Origin: an uncultured Candidatus Melainabacteria bacterium
Lineage (GTDB): Bacteria > Cyanobacteriota > Vampirovibrionia > Gastranaerophilales > Gastranaerophilaceae
Length of the DNA: 64,000 bases
Assembly: GCA_932182025.1 (NCBI GenBank)
Contig: CAKNXK010000014.1
Location: forward strand, 60,934-124,933
Direction of reading: 5' to 3'
Notes under the pieces: generated by a model
Told to the model about the DNA's origin: nothing
What the model saw: only the letters and a program-made list of their open reading frames with translations
The model's database searches: none
In this document: piece after piece, positions 53,261 to 63,100 of the stretch
Numbering within the stretch: the stretch's first letter is position 1
How the letters are laid out: each line of letters opens with the position of its first letter
Made by a program: the position numbers and the translations under genes

Positions 53261-53686
53261 TTGAGTAAAAAAATCATAATCGGTTCTGATCACGGCGGAT
53301 TCAGATTAAAGAATGAAATAATTAAGCACATAGAGAAACTTGGATACGAAGTTTCTGATTTAGGTTGTAATTCAACAGAATCCTGTGATTATCCGCCAAT
53401 TGCAAAAGCTGTAGCAAAAGAAGTTTTAGAAACAAACTGCAAAGGTATTCTTGTTTGCGGAACAGGAATTGGAATGTCAATCGCTGCAAACAGATTTGAC
53501 GGTATTAGAGCTTCTCATTGCACAGATACTTTCTCAGCAAGAATGACAAGAATGCATAATAATTCAAATATTCTTTGTCTTGGTGAAAGAATTACAGGTT
53601 CAGGCTTAGCTCTTGATATTGTTGATATATGGCTAAAAACCGAGTTTGAAGGCGGCCGCCATCAAAAAAGAATAGATATGATTTAG
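53261..53686 (+). CDS. rpiB: Ribose-5-phosphate isomerase B
   Basis: 141-aa RpiB, interconverting ribose-5-phosphate and ribulose-5-phosphate. Seen: IIIGSDHGGFRLKN, the catalytic Cys in VCGTGIGMS, and the phosphate-binding ASHCTDTFSARMTRMHNNSNILCLGER. The start is TTG with AAGGA 8 bases upstream. Galactose-6-phosphate isomerases are close relatives, but motifs and context favour RpiB. It begins a new operon after the fabZ terminator. Confidence 0.93.
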   Translation: MSKKIIIGSDHGGFRLKNEIIKHIEKLGYEVSDLGCNSTESCDYPPIAKAVAKEVLETNCKGILVCGTGIGMSIAANRFDGIRASHCTDTFSARMTRMHNNSNILCLGERITGSGLALDIVDIWLKTEFEGGRHQKRIDMI

Positions 53687-53699
53687 TATGGAGAATTTA

Positions 53700-54101
53700 A
53701 TGACTGAAGAAATGACATCATATAAGTTTGCTTGTGTTGTTGCAAGAATTTTGGACGAGAAGATTGCAAGCAATATTTCAATTTTGAACATTAGTAATGT
53801 TTCGTCTTTTGCTGATTATTTTGTAATTGCATCTGCTCAAACTTCAACACAGGTTAAAGCTTTGACAGAAAATCTTGCAGATAAAGTTAAACAAACATTT
53901 TCAAGACTTCCACACGGAAAAGAAAATGATGCAAAAAACCGTTGGAATCTGATTGATTACGGTGATGTCGTTGTTCATATTCTTCATCAAGATGATAGAG
54001 ATGCTTACGCTATTGAAAAATTCTGGAACCACGCATTCAGCGTTCCTAAAGAAACCTGGTTTAAAGAATCCGAAGAATACTCAGAATATAGAGGTATATA
54101 A
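53700..54101 (+). CDS. rsfS: Ribosomal silencing factor RsfS
   Basis: 133-aa RsfS (YbeB/Iojap), which binds L14 and blocks subunit joining when nutrients are low. Family stretch: ISNVSSFADYFVIASAQTSTQVKALTENL and later WNLIDYGDVVVHILHQDDRDAY. I chose the ATG at 53700, since GGAG lies 7 bases before it; an ATG four codons earlier is the alternative. Its stop overlaps the ATG of the next TPR gene. Confidence 0.94.
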   Translation: MTEEMTSYKFACVVARILDEKIASNISILNISNVSSFADYFVIASAQTSTQVKALTENLADKVKQTFSRLPHGKENDAKNRWNLIDYGDVVVHILHQDDRDAYAIEKFWNHAFSVPKETWFKESEEYSEYRGI

Positions 54102-55165
54102 TGGAAAAGAAAGAACTTGAAAAAGCTATAGAAAAAACCGTTTTAAAAATGGCTCTTGAACCTAATAATATTGAACATTATCATGAATTGGCAAAATATT
54201 ACGCCCTTGATAATCAATATGAAAAGGTTATTTCTGTTTATGAAAGTTTATTAGCTATTGACCCAAAAGACTTACAAACATTATTAAATCTTGGAAGTAT
54301 CTGGTTCTATGCTAAAGAATACAAAAAAGCTCTTAAATACTTTAATGAAGCAGTTCTTGTAAACCCTAGCAACTACCTTGTTTATTATAATCTGGGTAAT
54401 ACTTATGCAGAGATGAAAAACTTCTCTAAAGCATTGCATTACTATTCAAGAACGCTTGATTTCAATTCTAAAGATCCAGAAGTCTATAATGCAATTGCGC
54501 TTTTATACCATGACTTTGAGGATTATGTAGAAGCTCGTGCTTACTATGAAAAGTCACTTTCTATTGAACCAAACAACTTAACAGCACTTGTTGATTTAGG
54601 TAATGTTTGCTATAAGTTATTTGATTATAAGCAAGCTCTTGAATATTATTATAAAGTATTTGAGCTGGCTCCTGATAATAAAACCGTTGCTTTATGTATC
54701 GCAAACACACTTTCTGTGTTAAAAGACAAAGATAAATGTTATGAATACTTTGAAAAAGCTACAGCTTTAGAAGGAGATAACTACAAAGCTTATATCTGCT
54801 ATGCTATCGCACAATCTGATTTTAAAGATTACGAAAAAGCTGTAGTAACCTATAAAAAAGCAATTCAATCAAATCCTTCGGAAGTAAATGCATACATCCT
54901 CTTGGGTAATTTATATTCTAATCTTAAAAAATACACAGAAGCTGAAGAACAGTATAGAGAAGCGCTTAAAATCAATAAACTTGATGCAAGTATTTTCGTT
55001 CTTATTGCAAATGTATACTATATGAATCAGGAAATTGAACGCTCAATATACTCTTATAGAGCAGCAGTTAACTTAAAACCTGAGAATGATGAATATAAAC
55101 TAGTATTTATTCAAGTACTTGATGATTATATTGATGAAGCAAGAAAGGATGATTTAGTTGCCTAA
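54101..55165 (+). CDS. TPR-repeat protein
   Basis: 354 aa made of about nine tetratricopeptide repeats, starting near residue 22 (IEHYHELAKYYALDNQYEKVISVYESLLAIDP) and running to about 340. No signal peptide, membrane helix or catalytic domain. It overlaps rsfS by one base and the Tic20-like gene by 8 bases, so the four genes rpiB-rsfS-TPR-Tic20-like form one unit. Probably a scaffold; partner unknown. Confidence 0.9.
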   Translation: MEKKELEKAIEKTVLKMALEPNNIEHYHELAKYYALDNQYEKVISVYESLLAIDPKDLQTLLNLGSIWFYAKEYKKALKYFNEAVLVNPSNYLVYYNLGNTYAEMKNFSKALHYYSRTLDFNSKDPEVYNAIALLYHDFEDYVEARAYYEKSLSIEPNNLTALVDLGNVCYKLFDYKQALEYYYKVFELAPDNKTVALCIANTLSVLKDKDKCYEYFEKATALEGDNYKAYICYAIAQSDFKDYEKAVVTYKKAIQSNPSEVNAYILLGNLYSNLKKYTEAEEQYREALKINKLDASIFVLIANVYYMNQEIERSIYSYRAAVNLKPENDEYKLVFIQVLDDYIDEARKDDLVA

Positions 55166-55547
55166 TAAACCTTATGCTATAGAAAGATTATTATCAGCAG
55201 CATCATATTTAACAGCAGGTTTTGTTGGTTTTATATGGCTGATTATAGCGGCATTGTTAAAAAAACAGGTTAGACCGTTTTTGATGTATCATATTATGCA
55301 ATCAATTTTCATTTCAATTGCGTTCTTTCTGGTTTCACAATTAGCAGGTCTGGTTTATGTAATACTTTATAAAATTCCTCTAATTAATGCTATACCATAT
55401 TTACTTAATATGCCAATGGTAGCGGGTTTATCTGTAATACAATTATTTACAACTACAATTATATTATATCTTACTATAACATCAGGTATGGGACTATATA
55501 GTTATCTGCCTTGGATTTCAGATATTATTAAAGGTAACACTCGCTAA
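55158..55547 (+). CDS. Tic20-like small membrane protein
   Basis: 129 aa with four predicted membrane helices (~10-33, 40-65, 72-90, 95-118). The segment VRPFLMYHIMQSIFISIAF recalls the FIRFNxxQAIL stretch of the cyanobacterial Tic20/Ycf60 family, whose chloroplast members take part in protein import; bacterial function is unknown. DUF4870-type membrane proteins are an alternative. The start is TTG with AAAGGA upstream, overlapping the TPR gene by 8 bases. The 3' end overlaps the convergent gene by 4 bases. Confidence 0.7.
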   Translation: MPNKPYAIERLLSAASYLTAGFVGFIWLIIAALLKKQVRPFLMYHIMQSIFISIAFFLVSQLAGLVYVILYKIPLINAIPYLLNMPMVAGLSVIQLFTTTIILYLTITSGMGLYSYLPWISDIIKGNTR

Positions 55548-56404
55548 AGCACCATAGCCAAAATCATCAGGAGCATGGCTCCAATTTCCATTGCAGTGGA
55601 CATTCTTTGCTGGAATTTGTTTGAATCATATCTGGACGCGGATTTTTTTGCTTTACTAGCACTATTTAAACGTTTTATACGTTTTTTTGTATCTTCATGA
55701 GAGAATTCTGTGCCAAAAGTATTATATTCAAGCTGTGATAATTCATCTTCAAGATTTTGAGGAGTTGGAAACGCACCACCGGTAAAATCACCATAATTTG
55801 CGTATGGACGTGTGTAGTTTTCCTGACCATAAGGCATTGCAGAATATCTGCTTGAATTTAGTCCTGATAAATCCGATGAATTAAAAGCATCATCATAATT
55901 ATGCGCCAATGTTTGAGGCATAACTTCTGCTTTTATTCTATCCATACGAGTGGAATAATCTTCTATATCATAGATTTTACCAAAAAGTTTACGTTCAATT
56001 GTAACAATACGTGTATGAAAATCGCGATTTTTATAGGTCTGATTAAATAATTTCATCTCAATCTCATCCACAATAGGATAATTAACAGTGCTATCTGCAA
56101 CTACATCATCTTCACGAAATGTGTCTTCTGTCGGCGGGATTTCTAAGCCTATTTGTTCGGCTGATATATCGGAAGCTAATTTTTTCAATCTCTTTGAAAC
56201 ATCTCCGCTTGAAGCTTGCCCATAAATTGTTTTTTCAAGACGGGCAACACGATTTTGAAGAGCATCGTTAACATAATCAAACCCGTAAAGTTCATTTTCA
56301 ATCTTAGAAATTTCTGCTGATTGAGGCGATGCAGCGTATGTTTCAAGCGGCATATATGATATTAAATAAAATAGTATTGTTAAACATATCCATAGTTTTT
56401 TCAT
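55544..56404 (-). CDS. Exported protein with LE..(F/Y)G repeats
   Basis: 286 aa, no named family. A signal peptide is at ~1-24 (LWICLTILFYLISYMPLETYAA). The motif IExxLYGxxYxxxxxxxRVxRLExxIYG recurs about three times: ~33-62, ~115-147 and ~228-248, with partial copies between. A helical C-terminal hydrophobic segment (~270-286, AMEIGAMLLMILAMVL) could anchor it in a membrane. It probably acts in the envelope. TATTAT stands 6 bases before the ATG and there is no Shine-Dalgarno site. Convergent with the Tic20-like gene, overlapping by 4 bases. Confidence 0.78.
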   Translation of the reverse strand: MKKLWICLTILFYLISYMPLETYAASPQSAEISKIENELYGFDYVNDALQNRVARLEKTIYGQASSGDVSKRLKKLASDISAEQIGLEIPPTEDTFREDDVVADSTVNYPIVDEIEMKLFNQTYKNRDFHTRIVTIERKLFGKIYDIEDYSTRMDRIKAEVMPQTLAHNYDDAFNSSDLSGLNSSRYSAMPYGQENYTRPYANYGDFTGGAFPTPQNLEDELSQLEYNTFGTEFSHEDTKKRIKRLNSASKAKKSASRYDSNKFQQRMSTAMEIGAMLLMILAMVL

Positions 56405-56497
56405 ATTAGCATAATAGATTTTTTTATAGTTCTCCTCTATTGAACTGGTAAGTAAAAAAAATTTTTAGAAAATTATTAAAAATGCTTACTCTTGTAG

Positions 56498-56503
56498 TAC
56501 AAT
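56498..56503 (+). promoter_or_regulatory. -10 box of nadE (leaderless type)
   Basis: TACAAT is followed by 6 bases and the ATG; there is no Shine-Dalgarno sequence. TTAAAA (56476-56481, 16-base spacer) is a weak -35 candidate. Confidence 0.5.
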
Positions 56504-56509
56504 TGAACT

Positions 56510-58447
56510 ATGAGATTATACGAACTGTCCGAAATAGTTGATAAAAAATTCTCAAATGGAGAACAAATCAGCGAGAATATAATAAACGAAATTAAAAATA
56601 TTGTGTCAGAAGGCGGATTTACAGGCATGGCACAAATCAATCCGATTGCAGGAAATATTGAATACAACGCAAAAAAAATAGCAAAATATATTAAATATGC
56701 AGATTCAATTGGCTTAGATATGGTGGTATTTCCAGAACTTGCATTAATGGGATATCCGATTGAAGATACAATTGACAGACATCCTTTTATAGTAGAAGAA
56801 AATATGAAATGGTTAAAAGGTCTGGCTAAAATTACTAAAAATACAACTGCACTTGTTGGTTTTGTAGAACCTCGTGATAAAAAAGCAGAGGGTAAAAGAT
56901 TTTATAACTCAGTAGCTATACTTCAAGGGGGTAAAATTCAGGGTATAGTTAGAAAATCTCTTCTACCTACTTACTCAGAATTTAATGATTACAGATATAT
57001 AGAACCTTCACCTGTTGTCGGGCTTGACGGCGGGCTTTATAATGGAGTTGGTATTACTATATGTGAAGACTGTTGGAATAATAAAAACTTCTTTGAAAAA
57101 AATCTTTATGAAAAAGACCCTATTGATGAATTGCACAAAGCCGGAGCAAAGCTTTTTGTAAACTGCTCTGCTTCACCTACAAGAGCTAAAAAAGAGCAGC
57201 TCAAGCATAATATGCTCTCTTTTGTTTCAAAGAGCTATAAAACTCCTTTAATCTATGTTAATCAAGTCGGAGCGATTGATAATATCTCTTTTGACGGCTC
57301 AAGCAGAATGTTTGACGAAAACGGAGAACTTATCGCACGCGCAAAATCTTTTGAAGAGCAGTTTTTAATCGTTAATCCGACTAAGAAAATCGGTAAGATT
57401 TATCCGCTTACAAAAGGATTAGAGAAATCACTCACAGAACAAAAAGTTTTCACTCTTGAATATGAATCCGACTTGGAGCGTACTTATAAAACGATTGTTC
57501 AAGGCATTCGTGATTACTTTAACAAGTGCGGATTCAAACGTGCCGTATTGGGGCTGTCAGGCGGCTTAGATTCAACTGTTTGTGCTGTGCTTCTTGCTGA
57601 CGCAATTGGCGCTGAAAATGTTTTTGGGGTTTCTATGCCATCCAAACTTACTTCAAAAGAAAGCAAGTCCGATGCTGCAGAATTGGCTCATAATCTTGGC
57701 ATCAACTTTACAGAAGCAAGTATTAAACCAATGGTGGATACAACAACAGAATGTTTAAATGATTTATTCAAAGTTGTTGAAAGCAAATGGGATGACCGCT
57801 ACAAAACTTCATTTACCCCTGATAATATTCAAGCTCGCTCAAGAGCAATGTTTTTGTGGGGAATAAGCAATGAGTTTGGCTCTTGTATTCCTATTGCAAC
57901 CTCTGATAAATCAGAGCTCTATATGGGATATGCAACCATTAACGGTGACATGTCAGGTGGTTTTGCACCTATTGCAGATGTTCCTAAGACAAAATTGTTT
58001 GCGTTTGCTCGTTGGATGAATGCAAATAGAGAAGTAAAAAATGCAATTCCTGAGGCAATTATTCTTAAAAAACCCGGAGCAGAACTCGCAATTGACCCTA
58101 AAACAGGAAAAACTTTGATTGCAGAAGATGCACTTATGCCTTATGAGTTTTTAGACGAAATCATTTGGAGAATTGAGAACAAAAATGAAGGCTACAATGA
58201 CTTTTTAGAAACAGAATTTGTTTATGAAAAGAAAAACAATGTATCACGTGAGCAAAAAATCGAATGGCTGGATAAATTCTACAGAAGAATGTCAACAGCA
58301 CTGTATAAATGGTCAATTTTGCCGCCTTCCGTACTTGTAGAAGCGCGTTCGATTAACAAATCTGATTACAGACAGCCAATTACATCAGGCAGGATTAATT
58401 ATAAAGGTGTGGATGTAAATCATATTGACAGCGCTTTATCTTTGTAA
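56510..58447 (+). CDS. nadE: Glutamine-dependent NAD+ synthetase
   Basis: 645-aa NadE, forming NAD+ from deamido-NAD with ammonia from glutamine. The N-terminal nitrilase-type glutaminase carries catalytic E76 ([12 protein letters not shown]), K149 (RKSLLPTY) and C185 (ITICEDCW). The C-terminal synthetase has the ATP pyrophosphatase loop [16 protein letters not shown] and the later [10 protein letters not shown]. About 35 residues precede the usual [12 protein letters not shown] start, a small N-terminal extension. Start is ATG, 6 bases after a -10 box. Confidence 0.96.
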   Translation: MRLYELSEIVDKKFSNGEQISENIINEIKNIVSEGGFTGMAQINPIAGNIEYNAKKIAKYIKYADSIGLDMVVFPELALMGYPIEDTIDRHPFIVEENMKWLKGLAKITKNTTALVGFVEPRDKKAEGKRFYNSVAILQGGKIQGIVRKSLLPTYSEFNDYRYIEPSPVVGLDGGLYNGVGITICEDCWNNKNFFEKNLYEKDPIDELHKAGAKLFVNCSASPTRAKKEQLKHNMLSFVSKSYKTPLIYVNQVGAIDNISFDGSSRMFDENGELIARAKSFEEQFLIVNPTKKIGKIYPLTKGLEKSLTEQKVFTLEYESDLERTYKTIVQGIRDYFNKCGFKRAVLGLSGGLDSTVCAVLLADAIGAENVFGVSMPSKLTSKESKSDAAELAHNLGINFTEASIKPMVDTTTECLNDLFKVVESKWDDRYKTSFTPDNIQARSRAMFLWGISNEFGSCIPIATSDKSELYMGYATINGDMSGGFAPIADVPKTKLFAFARWMNANREVKNAIPEAIILKKPGAELAIDPKTGKTLIAEDALMPYEFLDEIIWRIENKNEGYNDFLETEFVYEKKNNVSREQKIEWLDKFYRRMSTALYKWSILPPSVLVEARSINKSDYRQPITSGRINYKGVDVNHIDSALSL

Positions 58448-58457
58448 TATATTTACC

Positions 58458-58495
58458 CCTGTAGAGTGCTTACGCCAATATGTCACTCACACAGG
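58458..58495 (+). promoter_or_regulatory. Leader hairpin upstream of rpsO (candidate S15 autoregulatory site)
   Basis: CCTGT-GAGTG pairs with CACTC-ACAGG: two 5-bp helices with a small internal loop (A opposite AC) and a 15-base apical loop. It lies ~60 bases before the rpsO ribosome site. Known rpsO leaders fold so that S15 represses its own translation; whether this one does is inference. Confidence 0.45.
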
Positions 58496-58556
58496 AGTAA
58501 TAAAGGGCTGGATGTCGAAACTCTCTGAAATACTCCACAAACAAAAGGAAAAAACT

Positions 58557-58826
58557 ATGTCTATTAATTTGAAAAACAAACAAGAAATCGTAGAAAAATT
58601 TGGATCAAATGCTAAGGACACTGGTTCTGCTGAAGTTCAAATTGCTATGTTAACAAAGAAAATTTCTGAACTAACTGAACACATGAAAGCTAACAAAAAA
58701 GACTTCGCTACAAAACGCGGTCTTTTAATGATGGTTGGTAAAAGAAAAAGACTTCTTTCTTACCTAAAAGGTAAAAACCTTGAAGGTTATAGAAGCTTAA
58801 TCAAAGAATTAGGTATCAGAGGTTAA
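58557..58826 (+). CDS. rpsO: 30S ribosomal protein S15
   Basis: 89-aa uS15, the exact usual length, binding 16S rRNA at the central junction. Seen: [41 protein letters not shown] and [14 protein letters not shown]. The ATG at 58557 follows AAAAGGAAA; an upstream in-frame start would add unrelated residues across the leader. No pnp follows, and a strong terminator ends the unit. Confidence 0.97.
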   Translation: MSINLKNKQEIVEKFGSNAKDTGSAEVQIAMLTKKISELTEHMKANKKDFATKRGLLMMVGKRKRLLSYLKGKNLEGYRSLIKELGIRG

Positions 58827-58849
58827 TTCTTAAAGATGTAGTAAAAAAA

Positions 58850-58874
58850 GACCGATTTAATATCGGTCTTTTTT
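58850..58874. terminator. Bidirectional terminator between rpsO and upp
   Basis: GACCGAT/ATCGGTC, a 7-bp perfect stem with a 5-base loop, is flanked by seven A before and TTTTT after, so it works on both strands for these convergent genes. Confidence 0.92.
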
Positions 58875-58875
58875 A

Positions 58876-59535
58876 TTATGTATTAAATATTCTATCTCCG
58901 GCATCACCCATACCAGGAACGATATATCCACGTTCATTTAAGTGTGAATCAACAGCAGCAACAATCAGTGTCACAGCAGGAAATTCCTCAAACACAGCAT
59001 GCACACCTTGAGGAGATGCTATCATACAAACACAGCAAATATTTGTTTCAGGAATACCTTTTTCAACATACAAACGAATTGCTTCAATCAATGAGTTGCC
59101 GGTCGCAAGCATTGGATCAGTAATATAAACATAATAATCCTCTACAGGTTTATCAACTGGCATAGGAACTTTGTTATAATACCAAACAGGCTTCAATGTC
59201 TTTTCATCTCTATACATCCCGATATGACGAATTGTTGCCTGAGGCAGAATATCAACAGCTTCATCAGTGAAAATTAGCCCCGCACGAAGTATTGGAGAGA
59301 TAATAATCGTAATATCAGGATTAATCGTTTTAGTAACAAATTTTGTTAGAGGTGTTTCAATCTCCACTTCTTTTTGAGGAAGATTTTTGGTAGCCTCGTA
59401 CAAAAGAATTCTTGTAAGCTTTCTGGCAGCAAGCCTAACACCTTGAGTATCAGTGTCTTTTGCTCTCATTGTACATAAACTCTGGTTAACAATTGGATTT
59501 GCTACAATCTTTAAATTATTATACTTTTCATTCAT
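58876..59535 (-). CDS. upp: Uracil phosphoribosyltransferase
   Basis: 219-aa Upp, making UMP from uracil and PRPP (salvage). Seen: ISPILRAGLIFTDEA, the PRPP loop YITDPMLATGNS, and the uracil-binding GYIVPGMGDAGDRIF at the end. GGAG lies 9 bases before the ATG. It overlaps the MlaD-like gene by 8 bases and is the last gene of the dnaE-mlaD-upp unit. Confidence 0.96.
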   Translation of the reverse strand: MNEKYNNLKIVANPIVNQSLCTMRAKDTDTQGVRLAARKLTRILLYEATKNLPQKEVEIETPLTKFVTKTINPDITIIISPILRAGLIFTDEAVDILPQATIRHIGMYRDEKTLKPVWYYNKVPMPVDKPVEDYYVYITDPMLATGNSLIEAIRLYVEKGIPETNICCVCMIASPQGVHAVFEEFPAVTLIVAAVDSHLNERGYIVPGMGDAGDRIFNT

Positions 59536-60169
59536 GTTTTTCTCTCCTTAAATACTTTCTAAACTCTGCTGCCTTAGCTTCTGTGTCATCAATCATATCA
59601 TTTGAATACTTTAAAAATCCTTCCATATCTGCAGGACTACCTGTTTTTGGCAAATCTAAATTCAATTTCCCGCCAAAAGATGTTGTTGTATAGAATATTG
59701 AATCAATCTTCTTAAACATATCATTTAACAAACCTAAAGCTGCATGAAGTCTCTTAGGAGGCATTACAACAAGCAAAGGAGATGTGTTATCCACATAAGT
59801 ATCTTTGTCAGGCAAATACAATTCAAGTGATTTAGAGCCTGCCATCCCGCTGAATTCAACAGTAACCGAGGTTCCTTGAGGAATATAAACTTCAGGATTT
59901 GTTAAAATGAATTTAACATAGACTTCATCATTAATAGGTTTTATTTTAACAACATGACCAACTTCAATTCCCATCATTCGGACGGGTGAGCCTACAATCA
60001 AACCATCAACATCCGGTAAATATACACGGTAATCATTTTCAGCATTTTTTTCTTTAACCATATAAACAACAGAAGAGATTGCAACAATAATCAAAATAAC
60101 AACAAGCCAGAACAACAGTTCTCCGCTATGAGTTATATAAAAAACATCACTCTCTCTATCTTTGCTCAT
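59528..60169 (-). CDS. MCE/MlaD-family protein
   Basis: 213 aa. One N-terminal membrane helix (~19-38, FWLVVILIIVAISSVVYMV) is followed by an MCE domain (~45-125: YRVYLPDVDGLIVGSPVRMMGIEVGHVVKI). A helical C-terminus ends the protein. MlaD proteins form rings that carry lipid between inner and outer membrane together with an ABC transporter (MlaEF), neither of which is nearby. Its start overlaps the dnaE stop (TAATG), a linkage that tells little about function. Confidence 0.87.
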   Translation of the reverse strand: MSKDRESDVFYITHSGELLFWLVVILIIVAISSVVYMVKEKNAENDYRVYLPDVDGLIVGSPVRMMGIEVGHVVKIKPINDEVYVKFILTNPEVYIPQGTSVTVEFSGMAGSKSLELYLPDKDTYVDNTSPLLVVMPPKRLHAALGLLNDMFKKIDSIFYTTTSFGGKLNLDLPKTGSPADMEGFLKYSNDMIDDTEAKAAEFRKYLRREKHE

Positions 60170-63100
60170 TATCCCACCTCAATAGGTTTATCTAAAGAAT
60201 TTATACTTATATCAACCCTGTTCGGGAAGACTTGTTTTATATTATTAACCAAATCATTTGTAGAATTAACCCAGAACATAGATGATGTCATGATTCTTGT
60301 ACTATAACCGTTTATTGGTGGTAATTTAATCATAACAGGGTCATCACCATGGTATTTTGCCAAAATATTTTTTATACCACAGAGCTCTTCATATTTGATT
60401 TCATCTAAAAGACTGACAGTTACAATATTAGAGTTCTCAACCGATTTAACATTATCAATTACAAGGCTTATTTGGTCTTCACCTCGATGCTGTACTTTGC
60501 CTGTTATTACAACCTTATTATCAGGTTCAAGAATTTCTCCGTAATCTAAAAGTTTTCTATGGAAACAGACACAATCTACTTTTCCTGATAAATCTTCTAA
60601 CGTAACAAACCTCAAAAACTTACTTGGGTCTTTTTTAGTAGGAATTTGCCTTGTAGCAGTAATCAACCCGCATATAGTAACAACACCTTCTTCCGGTACA
60701 TCATTCAACTCTGATATTCTATGAGTTGTTAAATATTGAACCTTATCTCTTATAGAAAACAAAGGATGCGAGGTGACATAAAAACCAAGAAATTCTTTTT
60801 CAAGCAACTGAATTTCCTTGTCTGTATATTCTTCATCACTTCCAACTAATTGATATTGAACTCCTGAAAACTCTTCCGAGTTTTCAACAGAAGCAAATAA
60901 ACTAACCTGCCCCATTGCTCTGTCTTTTGCTTCTTTTGAAGTTACATCAAGAATATGTTCTATATTTTCAAACAACTGCTTACGGCTCTTCTCAATATTA
61001 GAAAAAGCACCCGCTTTGATTAATCCTTCTAAAGACTTTTTATTCACATATTTTGCATCTACACGTTTGCAGAAATCAAAAATGCTCTTAAAATCGCCAT
61101 TTTCTTCACGTTCTTTAATAATAGCTTCTACAACCGGAGCACCAACCCCTTTGATAGCAGCCATCCCAAAACGAATATTATCTCCGTCCGGAGCGTATTC
61201 TAAATAAGACTTATTAATATCAGGCGCTAAGACTTTGCAGCCATATCTTTGAGCTTCTTCAATATATAACTGTGTTTGGTCTTTGTTATCCGATACACTT
61301 GATAGCAGCGCAGAGAAATATTCTACAGGATAATGACATTTTAAATATGCTGTCTGATAAGCAACAAATGCATAAGCAGCAGAGTGCGACCTGTTAAAAC
61401 AGTATGAAGCAAACGCAAGAATTTGGTTAAAGAGTTTTTCTGCATCCTCTTTTTTCATCTCATGTTTAGCAGAAGCCTCAATAAACTTACCTCTTTGCTC
61501 CTCCATCGTTTTAAGGTCTTTTTTACCCATCATACGACGAACCTGATCGGCTTGACCTAATGAGTAGTCAGCAAGCACCTGGAAAACCTGCATAATTTGT
61601 TCTTGATAAACAATTGTACCGTAAGTATCATTCAATACCGGCTCAAGAAGCGGATGAGCATAAGTAATTTCTTGTTTACCATGTTTTCTGGCAACAAAGT
61701 CATCTACCATACCAGAACCCAGAGGTCCAGGACGGAATAACGCAACAAGCGCACCTAAATCTTCAAATACATCGGGTTTAAGACGTTTTACAAGGTTCAT
61801 CATACCTTGAGATTCAAGCTGGAATACACCAATGGTTTCACCTTTTACCAACATATCGTAAGTTGGTTTGTCATCAAGAGGAATATGGTTGATATCAACA
61901 TCAATTCCACGGTATTTTTTTACCATCTTACAAGTCTTAGTAATCATGGTAAGGTTTCTTAATCCCAGAAAGTCCATTTTCAAAAGGTCAAGAACTTCGG
62001 TTGCCTCGTGTTTTGGATAACCAGTCTGAACAATACCATCTTTAGACGGCTGCACAGGCAAAATGGTATCTAACGGCGCATGGGAAATAATTACACCCGC
62101 TGCGTGAGTACCGGTACCGCATTTTAAACCTTCGATAGCTATCGCCATATCAACCCAGCGTTTAAAACTAATTGTTTTTCCACTTTCCGGATTAAGAATT
62201 TGATAATCTTCATTGTAAAGCTGTTTAAAATCAGAAGTTCCTTCTGCGGCAATAATATCTCTTAACCATTCAGCTTTCGGATTAGTTGCTCGAGCTACGT
62301 CCAATGCAGGCTCAATAAGTCCTGTAATCCTGTTACTTTCTGCAAAAGGTACTTGCAAAACACGTCCGACACCTTTAAATGCGGCTTTTGGTGCATAAGT
62401 TGAGAAAGTAATAATCTGACAAACTTTGTCTTCTCCATATTTTTGAGTAACATAGTCAATAACTTCACTACGTCTTTCAATACAAAAGTCGATATCGACA
62501 TCGGGCATGGTGAAACGTTCAGGGTTCAAAAATCTTTCAAACAACAGTTTATGATAAATCGGGTCTATATCAGTAATTTCAAGAGCATAAGCAACTACTG
62601 AACCTGCAGCAGAACCTCTTCCCGGACCTACCGGAATATCATGAGTTTTTGCAAAATGGATAAAATCCCAGGTAATCATAAAGTAAGCAGGGAAACCCAT
62701 TTGGTTAATAACACCCAGCTCATACTTAGAACGCTCAATAATCGACTCAGGAACAGGGTCTCCGTAACGTTTTTTAAGCCCTTCCATTACAACGTGTTCT
62801 AAATAATTTTCAATACCTTGAATATATATTGCTTCCTCAATAACATCTTCTGTTGAATCCGTTTTATTTTTTTTCTTCAAACGTTCAATAATTTTAGAAT
62901 CAACATTATCAGCTGTTGCGATAAATTCATCAGGAACATCATAATGCGGTAAAGGTGCATTATGAAGCTCAATTTCAACATCACATTTATTTGCAATTTC
63001 TTCGGTATTCTTCACACATTCTTCAAACGTTGCATCATCCATCCAAGAGAAAGCCTGACGCATTTCTTCGGTAGATTTTACATAAAACTCGTTATTAGGA

